Assembly (NCBI RefSeq): GCF_027925385.1
Contig: NZ_AP027143.1
Span: forward strand, 256,172 to 320,171
DNA from: Methylocystis iwaonis
GTDB lineage: Bacteria > Pseudomonadota > Alphaproteobacteria > Rhizobiales > Beijerinckiaceae
DNA length: 64,000 nt
Reading direction: 5' to 3'
The notes beneath the pieces were generated by a model, which did not search any database, was not told the origin of the DNA, and was given only the letters and a program-made list of their open reading frames with translations. Shown here in pieces: positions 51,977-60,223 of this stretch. The position numbers and the translations under genes are program-made. Within the stretch, counting starts at the first letter, position 1. Each line of letters opens with the position of its first letter.

Positions 51977-53161
51977 TTATTCGCCGTTTTCGTAAAACAA
52001 CTCCAAGGGCAGCCCCACGGATGCCTTGCCGATCCAGTCCCGAGCGATGATGTTGGAGGGTCCCATTCCGATGCCGGCTCGGGCGTCGCGGAAATAGCGC
52101 TCCAAGGCGCCCTTCTTGTACCCATATCCGCCAGTGACCGTGAGGGCCGCGCCGGCGGAAAGATTCGCAATCTCCGAAGCGTGAACTTTGAACTCCGTCA
52201 GAGCTATCAATAGCTCGGCTTGTGGAGCGTTGGCGCGCCACAGCGCGTCGAGCCGCGCGGCCAGCTCCCGGCGCCAGGGGCCAAGCGACTCGATCTGGAC
52301 TTTCGCCTTTGCGAGTTCTTGTCTGACTGCTTGATAATCCGCGAGACGCTTGTTGGTGTCCTTATGGATCGAGCTTTTGATGTGCGCGACCGCCGTGTCA
52401 TAGGCGCCGCGGGCGACGCCCTCCCAAACAGCGCCGAGTCCGATCAGATAGACCGGTGAAACGCCATTGTAGACGATGTCTTTGCCCTGGTTTTCCGCGC
52501 CAAGCCGGTCCCGTTGCGGCACTTTCACGCGGTCATATCGAATGGGGCCGGAGTGATTGCCACGCACCCCCAACGCATTCCACGGACCAGGCGTGATTCC
52601 AGGCGTCGCGCTATCCACGATGAAGAATGAGATGTCGCATTGGTCACGCGCGCCAGGCGTGCGCGTTTGCGTGATGTAGTAGTCCGCCTTGCCTGCGGAA
52701 GTGGTGAATGACTTTTCCGCATTGACGATATAGTCATCGCCATCGCGGGATGCTTCCGAAAAATTATACCACCAGTGGCCGCCCGAGGCGCGTTCGCTCG
52801 TGGAATAGGTGCCGAGCAAATGCTTGCCATTTTGCGGCTTCAACCAGCGCAGCTTCTGATCATGCGTGCCGTAGAGATTGAGTGTCTGAGCGGCGCCGAC
52901 ATGCATGACATAAACGAGCCCCGTAGAGGCGTCCCTTTGTCCGATACGGTATGCCGCCTCGGAAAAGGCCAGGTGATCGAATCCCAGTCCGTCATATTCT
53001 TCGGGGATCAAAACACGCGTCCAACCTGCGACCGCAAGCGCATCCAGGTTTTCCCGAGGGAAGATGGATTGCTCATCGTTGCGTTCCGCGTTCGCGACCA
53101 CGACCTTCTCGATGACCTCGTCGAGTTCCGCGAAAGCCTGCTCTTTTTTGTTGTCCGACAT
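51977..53161 (-). CDS. Acyl-CoA-dehydrogenase-fold flavoenzyme, organosulfur cluster
   Basis: This 394-residue protein has the acyl-CoA dehydrogenase plan: helical N-domain (FPRENLDALAVAGWTRVLIPEEYDGLGFDHLAFSEA), middle domain with GTYSTSERASGGHWWYNFSEASRDGDDYIVNAEKSFTTSAGKADYYI, and helical C-domain (GGYGYKKGALERYFRDARAGIGMGPSN). The dehydrogenase base motif is absent, as in the DszC/SfnB/MsuC group D flavin monooxygenases that oxidise sulphur compounds. It likely used the sfnG promoter; an IS copy now separates the two. GGAAGG before the ATG is intact next to the insertion. The exact substrate is uncertain; methanesulfinate is one candidate. Confidence 0.8.
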   Translation of the reverse strand: MSDNKKEQAFAELDEVIEKVVVANAERNDEQSIFPRENLDALAVAGWTRVLIPEEYDGLGFDHLAFSEAAYRIGQRDASTGLVYVMHVGAAQTLNLYGTHDQKLRWLKPQNGKHLLGTYSTSERASGGHWWYNFSEASRDGDDYIVNAEKSFTTSAGKADYYITQTRTPGARDQCDISFFIVDSATPGITPGPWNALGVRGNHSGPIRYDRVKVPQRDRLGAENQGKDIVYNGVSPVYLIGLGAVWEGVARGAYDTAVAHIKSSIHKDTNKRLADYQAVRQELAKAKVQIESLGPWRRELAARLDALWRANAPQAELLIALTEFKVHASEIANLSAGAALTVTGGYGYKKGALERYFRDARAGIGMGPSNIIARDWIGKASVGLPLELFYENGE

Positions 53162-53179
53162 CTACTTCACGCCTTCCTA

Positions 53180-54044
53180 GAGGGTGTTATGTACTTTGGT
53201 AGTTGATTATCTTAATGGAATCGGATGTCTCCGATTCGCAAACCGTATCCGTCTGATGTCAGCGACGAGGAATGGTCGCTGGTTGCGCCGTATCTGACGC
53301 TGATGGACGAGGGCGCTCCGCAACGTCAGCATTTGCTTCGTGAGCTATTCAACGGCCTGCGCTACGTTCTGCGTTACGGCATAGCATGGCGCGCCATGCC
53401 CAACGATCTGCCGCCCTGGTCCGCAGTGTATCAGCAATCGCAGCGCTGGCTGGCGGCGGGCGTGTTCGAAGAGCTTGCGCAGGACCTGCGCGCCTTGTTG
53501 CGCGTCGCCTCCGGTCGCGCCGAGGAGCCAACCGCGGCGATCATCGACAGCCGCACGCTGCGTTCGACGCCGGAAAGCGGTCCACGGGCCGGCTATGACG
53601 GCGCCAAGCGCAAGCGCGGCTCCAAGCTGCACATGGCGGTCGACACGCTGGGGCACTTGCTGGCGCTGCACGTTACGCCAGCGAATGTCGACGACCGCGC
53701 CGAGGTCGGCAAGCTCGCCGCCGCTGTGCAGGACGCCACAGGCGAGAACGTCGAGCTTATTTATGTCGATCAAGGTTATACCGGCGAGAAAGCCACGGAG
53801 GCGGCCAAAGCGCAGGGCGTCGAACTCTGCGTGGTCAAACTCTCCGAAGCGAAAAAAGGCTTCGTGCTGTTGCCCAAACGCTGGGTTGTCGAACGATCCT
53901 TCGCTTGGGCGACCCGATGCAGGCGGCTGGTCAAAGACTACGAACGCTACGCCGACACACTCGCTGGCCTCCACGTCGTCGCTTTTGCCTGCCTCATGCT
54001 CAAACGCGCAGCCGACTTCGTAATACAGAGTGCATAACACCCTC
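53180..54044 (+). mobile_element. IS5-family insertion sequence, copy 2 (865 bp), inverted
   Basis: Same length and terminal repeats as copy 1, in the opposite orientation, with TA duplicated at 53178-53179 and 54045-54046. It lies 18 bp upstream of the flavoenzyme ATG and 38 bp below the sfnG stop, so it interrupts an sfnG-flavoenzyme transcript. Confidence 0.95.
53225..54037 (+). CDS. IS5-family DDE transposase (copy 2)
   Basis: The 270-residue product is identical to copy 1. GAATCGGA (53218-53225) and its exact complement (53230-53237) form a hairpin with a 4-base loop. The A of the ATG (53225) closes the left arm, so read-through transcripts would hide the start codon. This is a known way for IS elements to limit transposase made from outside promoters. 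No strong ribosome site is visible. Confidence 0.95.
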   Translation: MSPIRKPYPSDVSDEEWSLVAPYLTLMDEGAPQRQHLLRELFNGLRYVLRYGIAWRAMPNDLPPWSAVYQQSQRWLAAGVFEELAQDLRALLRVASGRAEEPTAAIIDSRTLRSTPESGPRAGYDGAKRKRGSKLHMAVDTLGHLLALHVTPANVDDRAEVGKLAAAVQDATGENVELIYVDQGYTGEKATEAAKAQGVELCVVKLSEAKKGFVLLPKRWVVERSFAWATRCRRLVKDYERYADTLAGLHVVAFACLMLKRAADFVIQSA

Positions 54045-54082
54045 TAGGGAGATATGCGCTTTGCCCGGCATGCTTGCCGGGA

Positions 54083-55198
54083 TCAGGCGGCGGCCCACGC
54101 CGCTTCCTTTGCTTCCAAGGCACGCACCAAGGGGATGACGTGCTTGCCAAAAAACTCGACTTCCTCTTGGAAATGCAGAAAGCCAAGGAGAACCAAATCG
54201 ACGCCGACGGATTTCAGTTCGATTATGCGTCGCGCCACTTCGTCGGGTGCGCCGATGAGATTTGTCCTGAAGCCGTCGTTGTATTGCACCAGATCTTCGA
54301 ATGATGATTTCGCCCAGTTGCCCTCGCGCTCGGGGGAAGCATTGCCAGCGTTCTGCACTTCGTGGTGGAACGCGCGCACGGCCTCGGGATCAGCGCCAGA
54401 CAAGATCTCGTCGAGGACCTTGTTCGCCTCTTCCTTCGTCGCCCTTACGATTGCGAAAGCGTTGACGCCGATCTTTACATGGTGGCCGGTCTGAGCGGCC
54501 TTGGCGCGGATGTCGTCCACCTGCTTCTTGACGCCGTCGACCGTATTGCCGTTGGTGAAATACCAATCGGACACACGCGACGCCATGTCGCGGGCGGCGC
54601 GGGAGCTGCCGCCCTGGAAGACTTCCGGCGGGGATGAAGGTTTGGGTTTCAATGTGTAATTGCGGAAGCGATAAAAGTCCCCCGCGAAGGTGAAATTATC
54701 CTCGGACCAGACGCCACGAAGGACTCGGATGAATTCCTCTGAACGGCGATAACGCTCGTCATGATCTAGCCAAGGTTCGCCGATCGCCTGAAACTCACCG
54801 CGAAACCATCCTGAAACTATATTCACCGCAAGCCGACCACCGGTAAATTGGCTGATCGACGCCACTTGCTTCGCGATCACCGCGGGATGCCAAGGACCCG
54901 GCAAAATTGCGGCGATGACGTTGAGTTTTTCCGTCGCGGCAAGCAGAGCATGGGAGAAACTTACAGATTCGTGTTGATACTCTGCTCCATATCCCGCAGT
55001 GAAGCGAATTTGCGTTAGAGCATATTCGAAGCCGGAGGCTTCCGCGATCTGAGCAAGCTTTCGGTTGTAGTCGATATCCCAACTTGTCCGCTGTTCGATC
55101 TTGCTGATCACGAGACCGCCGGAAACATTGGGAACCCAATAGGCGAATTTAATGGGTTGTGTATCCTGCTGCGATGAAGGCGAGGACGCGCCAGTCAT
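54083..55198 (-). CDS. sfnG: Dimethylsulfone monooxygenase
   Basis: This 371-residue bacterial-luciferase-like flavin monooxygenase opens, after a short tail, with IKFAYWVPNVSGGLVISKIEQRTSWDIDYNRKLAQIAEASGFEYALTQIRFTAGYG. That sequence is specific to SfnG rather than to SsuD. Further SfnG segments include HESVSFSHALLAATEKLNVIAAILPGPWHPAVIAKQ and NIVSGWFRGEFQAIGEPWLDHDERYRRSEEFI. The enzyme uses FMNH2 and O2 to turn dimethylsulfone into methanesulfinate and formaldehyde. AAAGGAG before the ATG at 55198 decides this start. A -24/-12 promoter lies at 55294-55308. FMNH2 would come from the MsuE-like reductase at 60224. Confidence 0.93.
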   Translation of the reverse strand: MTGASSPSSQQDTQPIKFAYWVPNVSGGLVISKIEQRTSWDIDYNRKLAQIAEASGFEYALTQIRFTAGYGAEYQHESVSFSHALLAATEKLNVIAAILPGPWHPAVIAKQVASISQFTGGRLAVNIVSGWFRGEFQAIGEPWLDHDERYRRSEEFIRVLRGVWSEDNFTFAGDFYRFRNYTLKPKPSSPPEVFQGGSSRAARDMASRVSDWYFTNGNTVDGVKKQVDDIRAKAAQTGHHVKIGVNAFAIVRATKEEANKVLDEILSGADPEAVRAFHHEVQNAGNASPEREGNWAKSSFEDLVQYNDGFRTNLIGAPDEVARRIIELKSVGVDLVLLGFLHFQEEVEFFGKHVIPLVRALEAKEAAWAAA

Positions 55199-55293
55199 AA
55201 CCGTCTCCTTTCGTGAGAGCCGCATGGAATCCGTACCGCGGCTTCATGCGCTACGCGCTTGAGGAGGAGCGGCCTGTGTGTCAGTCGGTAACA

Positions 55294-55308
55294 GCAGGCG
55301 GCGTGCCA
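55294..55308 (-). promoter_or_regulatory. Sigma-54 (-24/-12) promoter for sfnG
   Basis: The minus strand reads TGGCACGCCGCCTGC. TGGCAC is a perfect -24 element and the invariant GC of the -12 is correctly spaced. It lies about 95 bases before the sfnG ATG. Confidence 0.85.
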
Positions 55309-55363
55309 AAGCTTATGACTGCGTAAAATCAATGGGATGACCCCGACCTTCGAGCGGCGTAAT

Positions 55364-55375
55364 TTGCAATTGCAA
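55364..55375. promoter_or_regulatory. Short palindrome, possible second activator site
   Basis: TTGCAATTGCAA is a perfect 12-base palindrome sharing the TGCA core of the longer site at 55394-55411. It lies 56 bases upstream of the sfnG -24 element. Confidence 0.45.
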
Positions 55376-55393
55376 CAACGGGCGCCGCTTATG

Positions 55394-55411
55394 CTGCTGC
55401 ATTTGCAGCAG
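55394..55411. promoter_or_regulatory. Probable sigma-54 activator binding site (enhancer), copy 1
   Basis: CTGCTGCA and its complement TGCAGCAG are separated by TT. The site lies between two divergent -24/-12 promoters, centred about 120 and 86 bases upstream of their expected start points. An extended copy occurs at 56451-56474 before the msuD-like gene. Confidence 0.8.
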
Positions 55412-55462
55412 TAGCGCTTCGGAGAAGTCCGTTGCGATCCGAAAATTGCGGCGTCGTTCGCG

Positions 55463-55477
55463 CGGCGCCATGCTTGC
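55463..55477 (+). promoter_or_regulatory. Sigma-54 (-24/-12) promoter for the amidohydrolase-fold gene
   Basis: CGGCGCCATGCTTGC has the invariant GG and GC at the right spacing and a full TTGC -12. The -24 has mismatches at its first and fifth bases. It lies 62 bases before the ATG at 55540. Confidence 0.65.
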
Positions 55478-55539
55478 TGAGTTGATCGGCCCGCAGAGCG
55501 CGTGTCGCGCTAAAATCAACGGCAAGATCAAGAGGCGAA

Positions 55540-56415
55540 ATGACATCACCAAAATTGACGCGGCATGTCGTGGACATGCGCGCGCGGCCCTCTTTCCTTC
55601 ATCCATTCTTCGGAGCGGATCCGTCTTCCCCGGAATTCGAGACAGTTCGTTGGGTAAATCGGCGCTTGGGCTCGAGGGATATAGACCACTTCGCGCGGTC
55701 GCCTGATTTGCCATCGTTCCTAAAGGAGATCGAGCAGGCGTCGATTGACGTCGCCATCATGGTCGGCCGAAGCACGCCGCAGGTGCGAATTTCGAACGAT
55801 GCACTTTCGGAATTATCGCAGCTCTCGGCGGGCCGTCTTCTTGGCGTTGGTTCGGTTGACCCCCAAGCGCTTCCAGGCGACGAGGCAGTTCGAGAGGTTC
55901 GCCGCTGTTTGGATTCCCTGCAGTTGATCGGCATCAATGTGGATCCCGGTTTTTACGGTCGGCCGATCGCTCATGACGATGAGACGCTCTTTCCGATCTA
56001 TGCGACTTGCGAAATGGAGAATGCGCCGGTGTTTTTGATGTCGGGTCCGACTACACCCGATTTGCGGCACAATGATCCGCTCGCTGTCGACCGGGTGGCG
56101 AGAGCTTTTCCCAACCTCCCGCTCATCTGCTGCCATGCCTTCTATCCGCAGATCGATGCGATGCTTGGCGTGGCGTTTCGGCATGAAAATGTCTTTGTTT
56201 CCCCGGACATGTATCTCTTTGCGCCGGGTGGCGAGCGTTATGCCGAGGCTGCAAATGGATTTCTGAGCGACCAGCTTCTGTTCGGGTCGTCTTACCCGTT
56301 CCGATCGATCGAGCAGAGCATCGCGGATTTAGCGGGGCTTCGTCTGCAAGATGAAATTGCAGAGAAGGTTGCATGGCGCAACGCTGTCCGAGTCCTGGGC
56401 CTCGATATGACATAG
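55540..56415 (+). CDS. Amidohydrolase-2-fold protein lacking most metal ligands
   Basis: This 291-residue TIM-barrel protein resembles COG2159 metal-dependent hydrolases: FPIYATCEMENAPVFLMSGP, RVARAFPNLPLICCHAFYPQIDAMLGVAFRHENVFVSPDMYLF and DQLLFGSSYPFRSIEQSI. The usual N-terminal His-x-His reads Arg14-Ala-Arg16 (VDMRARP), the strand-4 His is replaced (LMSG), and the strand-8 Asp in GSDYP is Ser (GSSYP). Only the CCHA His remains, so a normal zinc hydrolase is unlikely. AAGAGG precedes the ATG. It sits alone behind a -24/-12 promoter that shares an enhancer with sfnG. A role in organosulfur use is inferred from that context; its reaction is unknown. Confidence 0.75.
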   Translation: MTSPKLTRHVVDMRARPSFLHPFFGADPSSPEFETVRWVNRRLGSRDIDHFARSPDLPSFLKEIEQASIDVAIMVGRSTPQVRISNDALSELSQLSAGRLLGVGSVDPQALPGDEAVREVRRCLDSLQLIGINVDPGFYGRPIAHDDETLFPIYATCEMENAPVFLMSGPTTPDLRHNDPLAVDRVARAFPNLPLICCHAFYPQIDAMLGVAFRHENVFVSPDMYLFAPGGERYAEAANGFLSDQLLFGSSYPFRSIEQSIADLAGLRLQDEIAEKVAWRNAVRVLGLDMT

Positions 56416-56450
56416 CCGCTACTGTTGCAGACGCCGCAGAGGTCGGATAT

Positions 56451-56474
56451 GCGCTGCTGCATTTGCAGCAGCGC
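56451..56474. promoter_or_regulatory. Probable sigma-54 activator binding site (enhancer), copy 2
   Basis: GCGCTGCTGCA and its exact complement are separated by TT, giving 11-base arms. It contains the 18-base site at 55394-55411 unchanged. It is centred about 74 bases before the expected start of the msuD transcript. Confidence 0.82.
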
Positions 56475-56510
56475 ACATTCATTCCTCCCGAAATTTCAGG
56501 GTTTCAGTGC

Positions 56511-56525
56511 TGGCCCAAGTCTTGC
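56511..56525 (+). promoter_or_regulatory. Sigma-54 (-24/-12) promoter for msuD-msuC-ribBA-msuE
   Basis: TGGCCCAAGTCTTGC differs from TGGCAC-N5-TTGC at one base. Transcription would start near 56537, about 60 bases before the chosen ATG. Confidence 0.82.
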
Positions 56526-56596
56526 GCCTATAGCCTGGAATGCTCAGGCAACAATCGCTGCGGGCGCAGGCCTGCCCTTCGATCATGGAACGCATC

Positions 56597-57769
56597 ATGG
56601 AAATATTGTGGTACATTCCGACGCATGGCGACTCTCGGTATCTCGGCGCGGAGGAAGGCGCCCGAACGGCAAACTTTGAATACAACCAGCAAATTGCAAT
56701 CGCAGCTGATAATCTGGGCTACTATGGCGTTTTGATCCCGAGCGGTCGCTCATGTGAAGATCCTTGGATTGTAGCGTCTAGCCTCATCAGCTCGACTCGA
56801 AACCTTCGGTTCCTTGTCGCGCTGCGACCTGGCCTCATGCAAGCAGCGCTCGCCGCGCGTATGACGGCGACGCTAGATCGTCTCTCGCAGGGTCGGCTGC
56901 TAATCAATCTCGTGGCTGGCGGCGATCCGGAGGAACTCGCAGGAGACGGCCTGTTTTTGGATCATGCGCAACGCTATGCCCTCTCCGCTGAATTCGTCGA
57001 CGCCTGGAATGAAATCTTACGCGCCAGCCACGAGGAGGGTAGCGTGAACTTTCAGGGCGAGTTCGTCTCGATTAAAGGAGGTAAGCTCCTATTCCCGCCG
57101 GTACAGCAGCCAAGGCCGCCCCTTTACTTCGGAGGTTCGTCGGCGCCGGCGCATGATCTCGCCGCCCGATCGGTGGACGCTTACCTCACATGGGGCGAGC
57201 CTCCGGCCGCGGTTGCTGAGAAAATTGCGGACGTCAAGGCGCGCGCGGCGAATTATGGGCGCACCTTGCGCTTCGGGGTCCGCCTGCATGTGATTGTCAG
57301 GGAAACGGAAGAAGAAGCTTGGCAAGCCGCTGAGCAATTGATCAGTCGGCTTGACGACGAGGCGGTTCAAAGCGCTCTCTCGACCTTCGAACGCATGGAC
57401 TCCGTGGGTCAGCAACGGATGTTGCAATTGCGGAAAGGGGCAGGCCGTGCGCGGGAGGATCTCGAGGTCAGTCCAAACCTCTGGGCCGGCGTAGGCCTGA
57501 AGCGCGGCGGCGCCGGGACGGCCCTCGTCGGAAATCCCGATCAGGTTGAGGCCCGGCTGCGCGAGTATCAAGCGCTCGGCGTCGATAGCTTTGTGCTGTC
57601 GGGCTATCCTCATTTGGAAGAAGCCTATCGGTTTGCCGAATTACTTTTCCCGAGGTTCGGAATCAGCCCTCGTGGGGTTCTGCCGGGTCGCAAAATTACC
57701 GGCCCGTTCGGAAGCATCGCCGCGACCGCCAAGACCCCGCCCGCCGCGGCGCAATCGGCCGCGGTATAA
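56597..57769 (+). CDS. FMNH2-dependent alkane/methanesulfonate monooxygenase (SsuD/MsuD)
   Basis: This 390-residue luciferase-like enzyme is closely similar to E. coli SsuD. It has [21 protein letters not shown] with Cys53 (SsuD Cys54), [54 protein letters not shown] (active-site Arg and His) and [14 protein letters not shown] with the flexible-loop Arg. It cleaves sulfonates to sulfite and aldehyde; with sfnG and msuC-type genes nearby, methanesulfonate (MsuD role) is the likely substrate. The start at 56597 follows GGAA and matches SsuD; ATGs at 56585 and 56540 are in frame. It is the first gene of a four-gene run under a sigma-54 promoter. Confidence 0.9.
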   Translation: MEILWYIPTHGDSRYLGAEEGARTANFEYNQQIAIAADNLGYYGVLIPSGRSCEDPWIVASSLISSTRNLRFLVALRPGLMQAALAARMTATLDRLSQGRLLINLVAGGDPEELAGDGLFLDHAQRYALSAEFVDAWNEILRASHEEGSVNFQGEFVSIKGGKLLFPPVQQPRPPLYFGGSSAPAHDLAARSVDAYLTWGEPPAAVAEKIADVKARAANYGRTLRFGVRLHVIVRETEEEAWQAAEQLISRLDDEAVQSALSTFERMDSVGQQRMLQLRKGAGRAREDLEVSPNLWAGVGLKRGGAGTALVGNPDQVEARLREYQALGVDSFVLSGYPHLEEAYRFAELLFPRFGISPRGVLPGRKITGPFGSIAATAKTPPAAAQSAAV

Positions 57770-57782
57770 GCGGAGAAACGAG

Positions 57783-58952
57783 ATGACAAGATGTTCGAGC
57801 CGCGACGCCCGCGAAGAAGCGGCGATCCTCGACAAGCTTCTCTTCGTTTTAGCGACGACGGCTGCCGAGCGCGATCGTGAAGGCGGGACGGCGAAGCGCG
57901 AACGCGATTTCATTCGTGAAAGCGGGTTGCTGCAACTGTCGATTCCGAAGAAACTCGGGGGGGCTGGCGCCGATTGGATCGACATTTTCGAGATCGTCAG
58001 AAGGATCGCCGCGGTCGACAGTTCGCTCGCGCATCTCTTTGCGTTTCATCATCTCATGATCGCGACGCTGCAATTTTTCGGCTCTGCCGAACAGGCCGGA
58101 AAGCTGATGGAGTGCAGCGCGCGAGAGAATTGGTTTTGGGGCAATGCGCTCAATCCGAAGGATACGCGCCTCAAGTTGTGGGCGGACGCAGGCGGATTCC
58201 GGCTCGACGGCGAAAAGAGCTTTTGCTCGGGCGCAACTGACTCTGACATGCTGATCGTTTCCGCGCATGATGTGGATGGCAAACTCAAAGTGGCCGCCTT
58301 CCCGACGCAGCGAGCGGGAGTTACCGTTCATGATGATTGGGACAATATGGGACAACGGCAGACCGATAGCGGCTCGGTTTCCTTCTCGAATGTCGGCGTG
58401 ACTTCGGACGAATTGCTCCTTTCGCCCGGGCCGCTCGGTTCGCCCTTTGGCGCCTTGCGGCCCTGTCTGGCCCAGCTCATTCTCGTCAACATCTACACGG
58501 GACTCGCGCGTGGCGCGCTCAGTGAAGCAATTGCATATATCCGTGGCCTGCCCACGGACGGCGCCGCTCGCATCGGTTCGGATCCGTTCAACCTGCATAC
58601 GCTCGGTGAACTCACGGCGCAGGTCAAAGCTGCGGAAGCGCTTGCCAGCAACGCGGTGGCCGCCTTTCAACATGCATGGTCGAGGGGCGACTCCATCTCG
58701 GCCGATGAGCGGGGCGCGCTGGCGATTGAGATCGCCAGCGCAAAAGTCGTCGGCTCGCGCGCGGCGCTCGATGTCGGCAGCCGTGTGTTCGATGTGATGG
58801 GCGCTAGAGCGACGACGGCGCGTCTTCGGCTGGACCGCTTCTGGCGTAATGCGCGAACGCATACGTTGCACGATCCGCTCGATCACAAACTCAAGGAAAT
58901 CGGCGATTGGGCGCTGAATCGCGTCTATCCAACGCCTTCCTTTTATTCCTAA
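57783..58952 (+). CDS. MsuC/SfnB-type flavin-dependent monooxygenase
   Basis: This 389-residue protein has the acyl-CoA dehydrogenase fold used by DszC, SfnB and Msu[73 protein letters not shown] and the C-terminal [38 protein letters not shown]. That last pattern is a hallmark of the sulfur-acquisition members. MsuC oxidises methanesulfinate to methanesulfonate with FMNH2 and O2, the step between SfnG and MsuD. It starts 13 bp after the monooxygenase stop, with GGAG upstream. Confidence 0.85.
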   Translation: MTRCSSRDAREEAAILDKLLFVLATTAAERDREGGTAKRERDFIRESGLLQLSIPKKLGGAGADWIDIFEIVRRIAAVDSSLAHLFAFHHLMIATLQFFGSAEQAGKLMECSARENWFWGNALNPKDTRLKLWADAGGFRLDGEKSFCSGATDSDMLIVSAHDVDGKLKVAAFPTQRAGVTVHDDWDNMGQRQTDSGSVSFSNVGVTSDELLLSPGPLGSPFGALRPCLAQLILVNIYTGLARGALSEAIAYIRGLPTDGAARIGSDPFNLHTLGELTAQVKAAEALASNAVAAFQHAWSRGDSISADERGALAIEIASAKVVGSRAALDVGSRVFDVMGARATTARLRLDRFWRNARTHTLHDPLDHKLKEIGDWALNRVYPTPSFYS

Positions 58953-58962
58953 GGACGAGGAC

Positions 58963-60198
58963 ATGACGTTTTCGACAATTGAGCAAGCTATCGAGGCGCA
59001 ACGGCTCGGGCGATTTGTCGTCGTTGTGGACGACGAAACGCGCGAGAACGAGGGTGATCTTGTCCTCCCTGCCGAGAAAATGACGCCGGAAGCAATGGCG
59101 TTTCTCGTTCGTCATTCGAGTGGCGTCGTCTGCGTCGCCATGCCGAACGAATGGGCGGACCGCTTGGAACTTCCATTGATGGTTCCTCGGAGCGGCGACG
59201 CGCATGGCACTGCCTTTACGGTCTCGGTCGATCTTCAGGGCTCTACAACTGGCATCTCCGCGAGCGAAAGGAGCGCCACCGTGCGCGCGCTTGGCTCGTC
59301 GGCGGGAGGAGCTGACAGTTTCCTGCGTCCAGGCCATGTCTTTCCTCTGCGGCGACACCCTGATGGGATCCTCGGTCGCCCCGGTCATACAGAGGCGGCC
59401 AGCGAACTCGCCTCCCTCGCCGGATTCGCGCCCGTTGGCGCACTCTGTGAAATCATTCGCGATGACGGGGAAATGGCGCGGCGGCCTGAGCTGGTCGAAT
59501 TCGCGAAGCGGCACGAACTTCCTATAATCACAGTTAATGATCTCGTCGCTTATCGGCAAAAGCAGAATGAGCGTCCCACGCGCATATCGGTTTCACGTTT
59601 GCCGACGCGTTATGGTGATTTTACCACTCATGTTTTCAGAGCTGCGGACGGGGCAGAACACCTTTCGATTGTCATGGGGCCGGTCGAAGGGGACGGTACA
59701 TTGGTCAGGATGCATTCAGAGTGCCTGACGGGCGATCTCCTCGGGTCTCTGCGATGCGATTGCGGATCCCAGCTTAATCTCGCCTTGGAGCGTATCGCGC
59801 GGGAGGGCAGAGGGGTCTTGATATATCTTCGGGGCCACGAGGGGCGGGGGATCGGGCTGACGCAAAAATTGCGCGCTTACGAGCTACAGGATCAAGGAGC
59901 GGACACAGTCGATGCGAATTTAATGCTCGGCTTGCCGGTCGACGCCCGAAACTATGGCGCCGCGGCAGGAATCCTGACTCTCCTTGGCGTGACCAGCGTC
60001 CGCCTGATGACCAACAATCCAGCCAAGACAGAAGCGCTGACCTCTCTGGGCGTCGCAATCAAAGAGGTTGTCTCTCTCCATGCGGCGGCAACGCATGAAA
60101 ACATCCGCTATTTGGAAACCAAGAATCGAAGGATGCGTCATCAACTCGACCTCACTCGATTGACCCCTTCCGCCGCGGCTCGACTCCAAAACGCCTGA
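58963..60198 (+). CDS. ribBA: RibBA, riboflavin synthesis bifunctional enzyme
   Basis: The 411-residue fusion has an N-terminal DHBP synthase domain ([55 protein letters not shown]; residues 1-200). Its C-terminal GTP cyclohydrolase II domain has zinc Cys in [20 protein letters not shown] and the catalytic [14 protein letters not shown] region, ending in [10 protein letters not shown]. Both active sites look intact. It makes the two precursors of riboflavin. Inside a run of FMN-dependent monooxygenase genes it is probably a dedicated copy that raises flavin supply when organosulfur compounds are used. It lies 10 bp after the MsuC-like gene. Confidence 0.95.
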   Translation: MTFSTIEQAIEAQRLGRFVVVVDDETRENEGDLVLPAEKMTPEAMAFLVRHSSGVVCVAMPNEWADRLELPLMVPRSGDAHGTAFTVSVDLQGSTTGISASERSATVRALGSSAGGADSFLRPGHVFPLRRHPDGILGRPGHTEAASELASLAGFAPVGALCEIIRDDGEMARRPELVEFAKRHELPIITVNDLVAYRQKQNERPTRISVSRLPTRYGDFTTHVFRAADGAEHLSIVMGPVEGDGTLVRMHSECLTGDLLGSLRCDCGSQLNLALERIAREGRGVLIYLRGHEGRGIGLTQKLRAYELQDQGADTVDANLMLGLPVDARNYGAAAGILTLLGVTSVRLMTNNPAKTEALTSLGVAIKEVVSLHAAATHENIRYLETKNRRMRHQLDLTRLTPSAAARLQNA

Positions 60199-60223
60199 AA
60201 CTGAAACAGACTAAGGAACAGCG

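Noticed and set aside
49065..54044. The two inverted IS copies as ends of a composite transposon carrying the genes between them
   Set aside because: Each copy has its own TA duplication, the left copy splits a gene whose other half lies inside, and the right copy splits a functional run. Two independent insertions explain this better.
56540..56596. ATG at 56540 as start of the SsuD/MsuD-like monooxygenase
   Set aside because: It would lie only about three bases after the expected sigma-54 start point and adds residues not found in SsuD. The ATG at 56597 aligns with SsuD.
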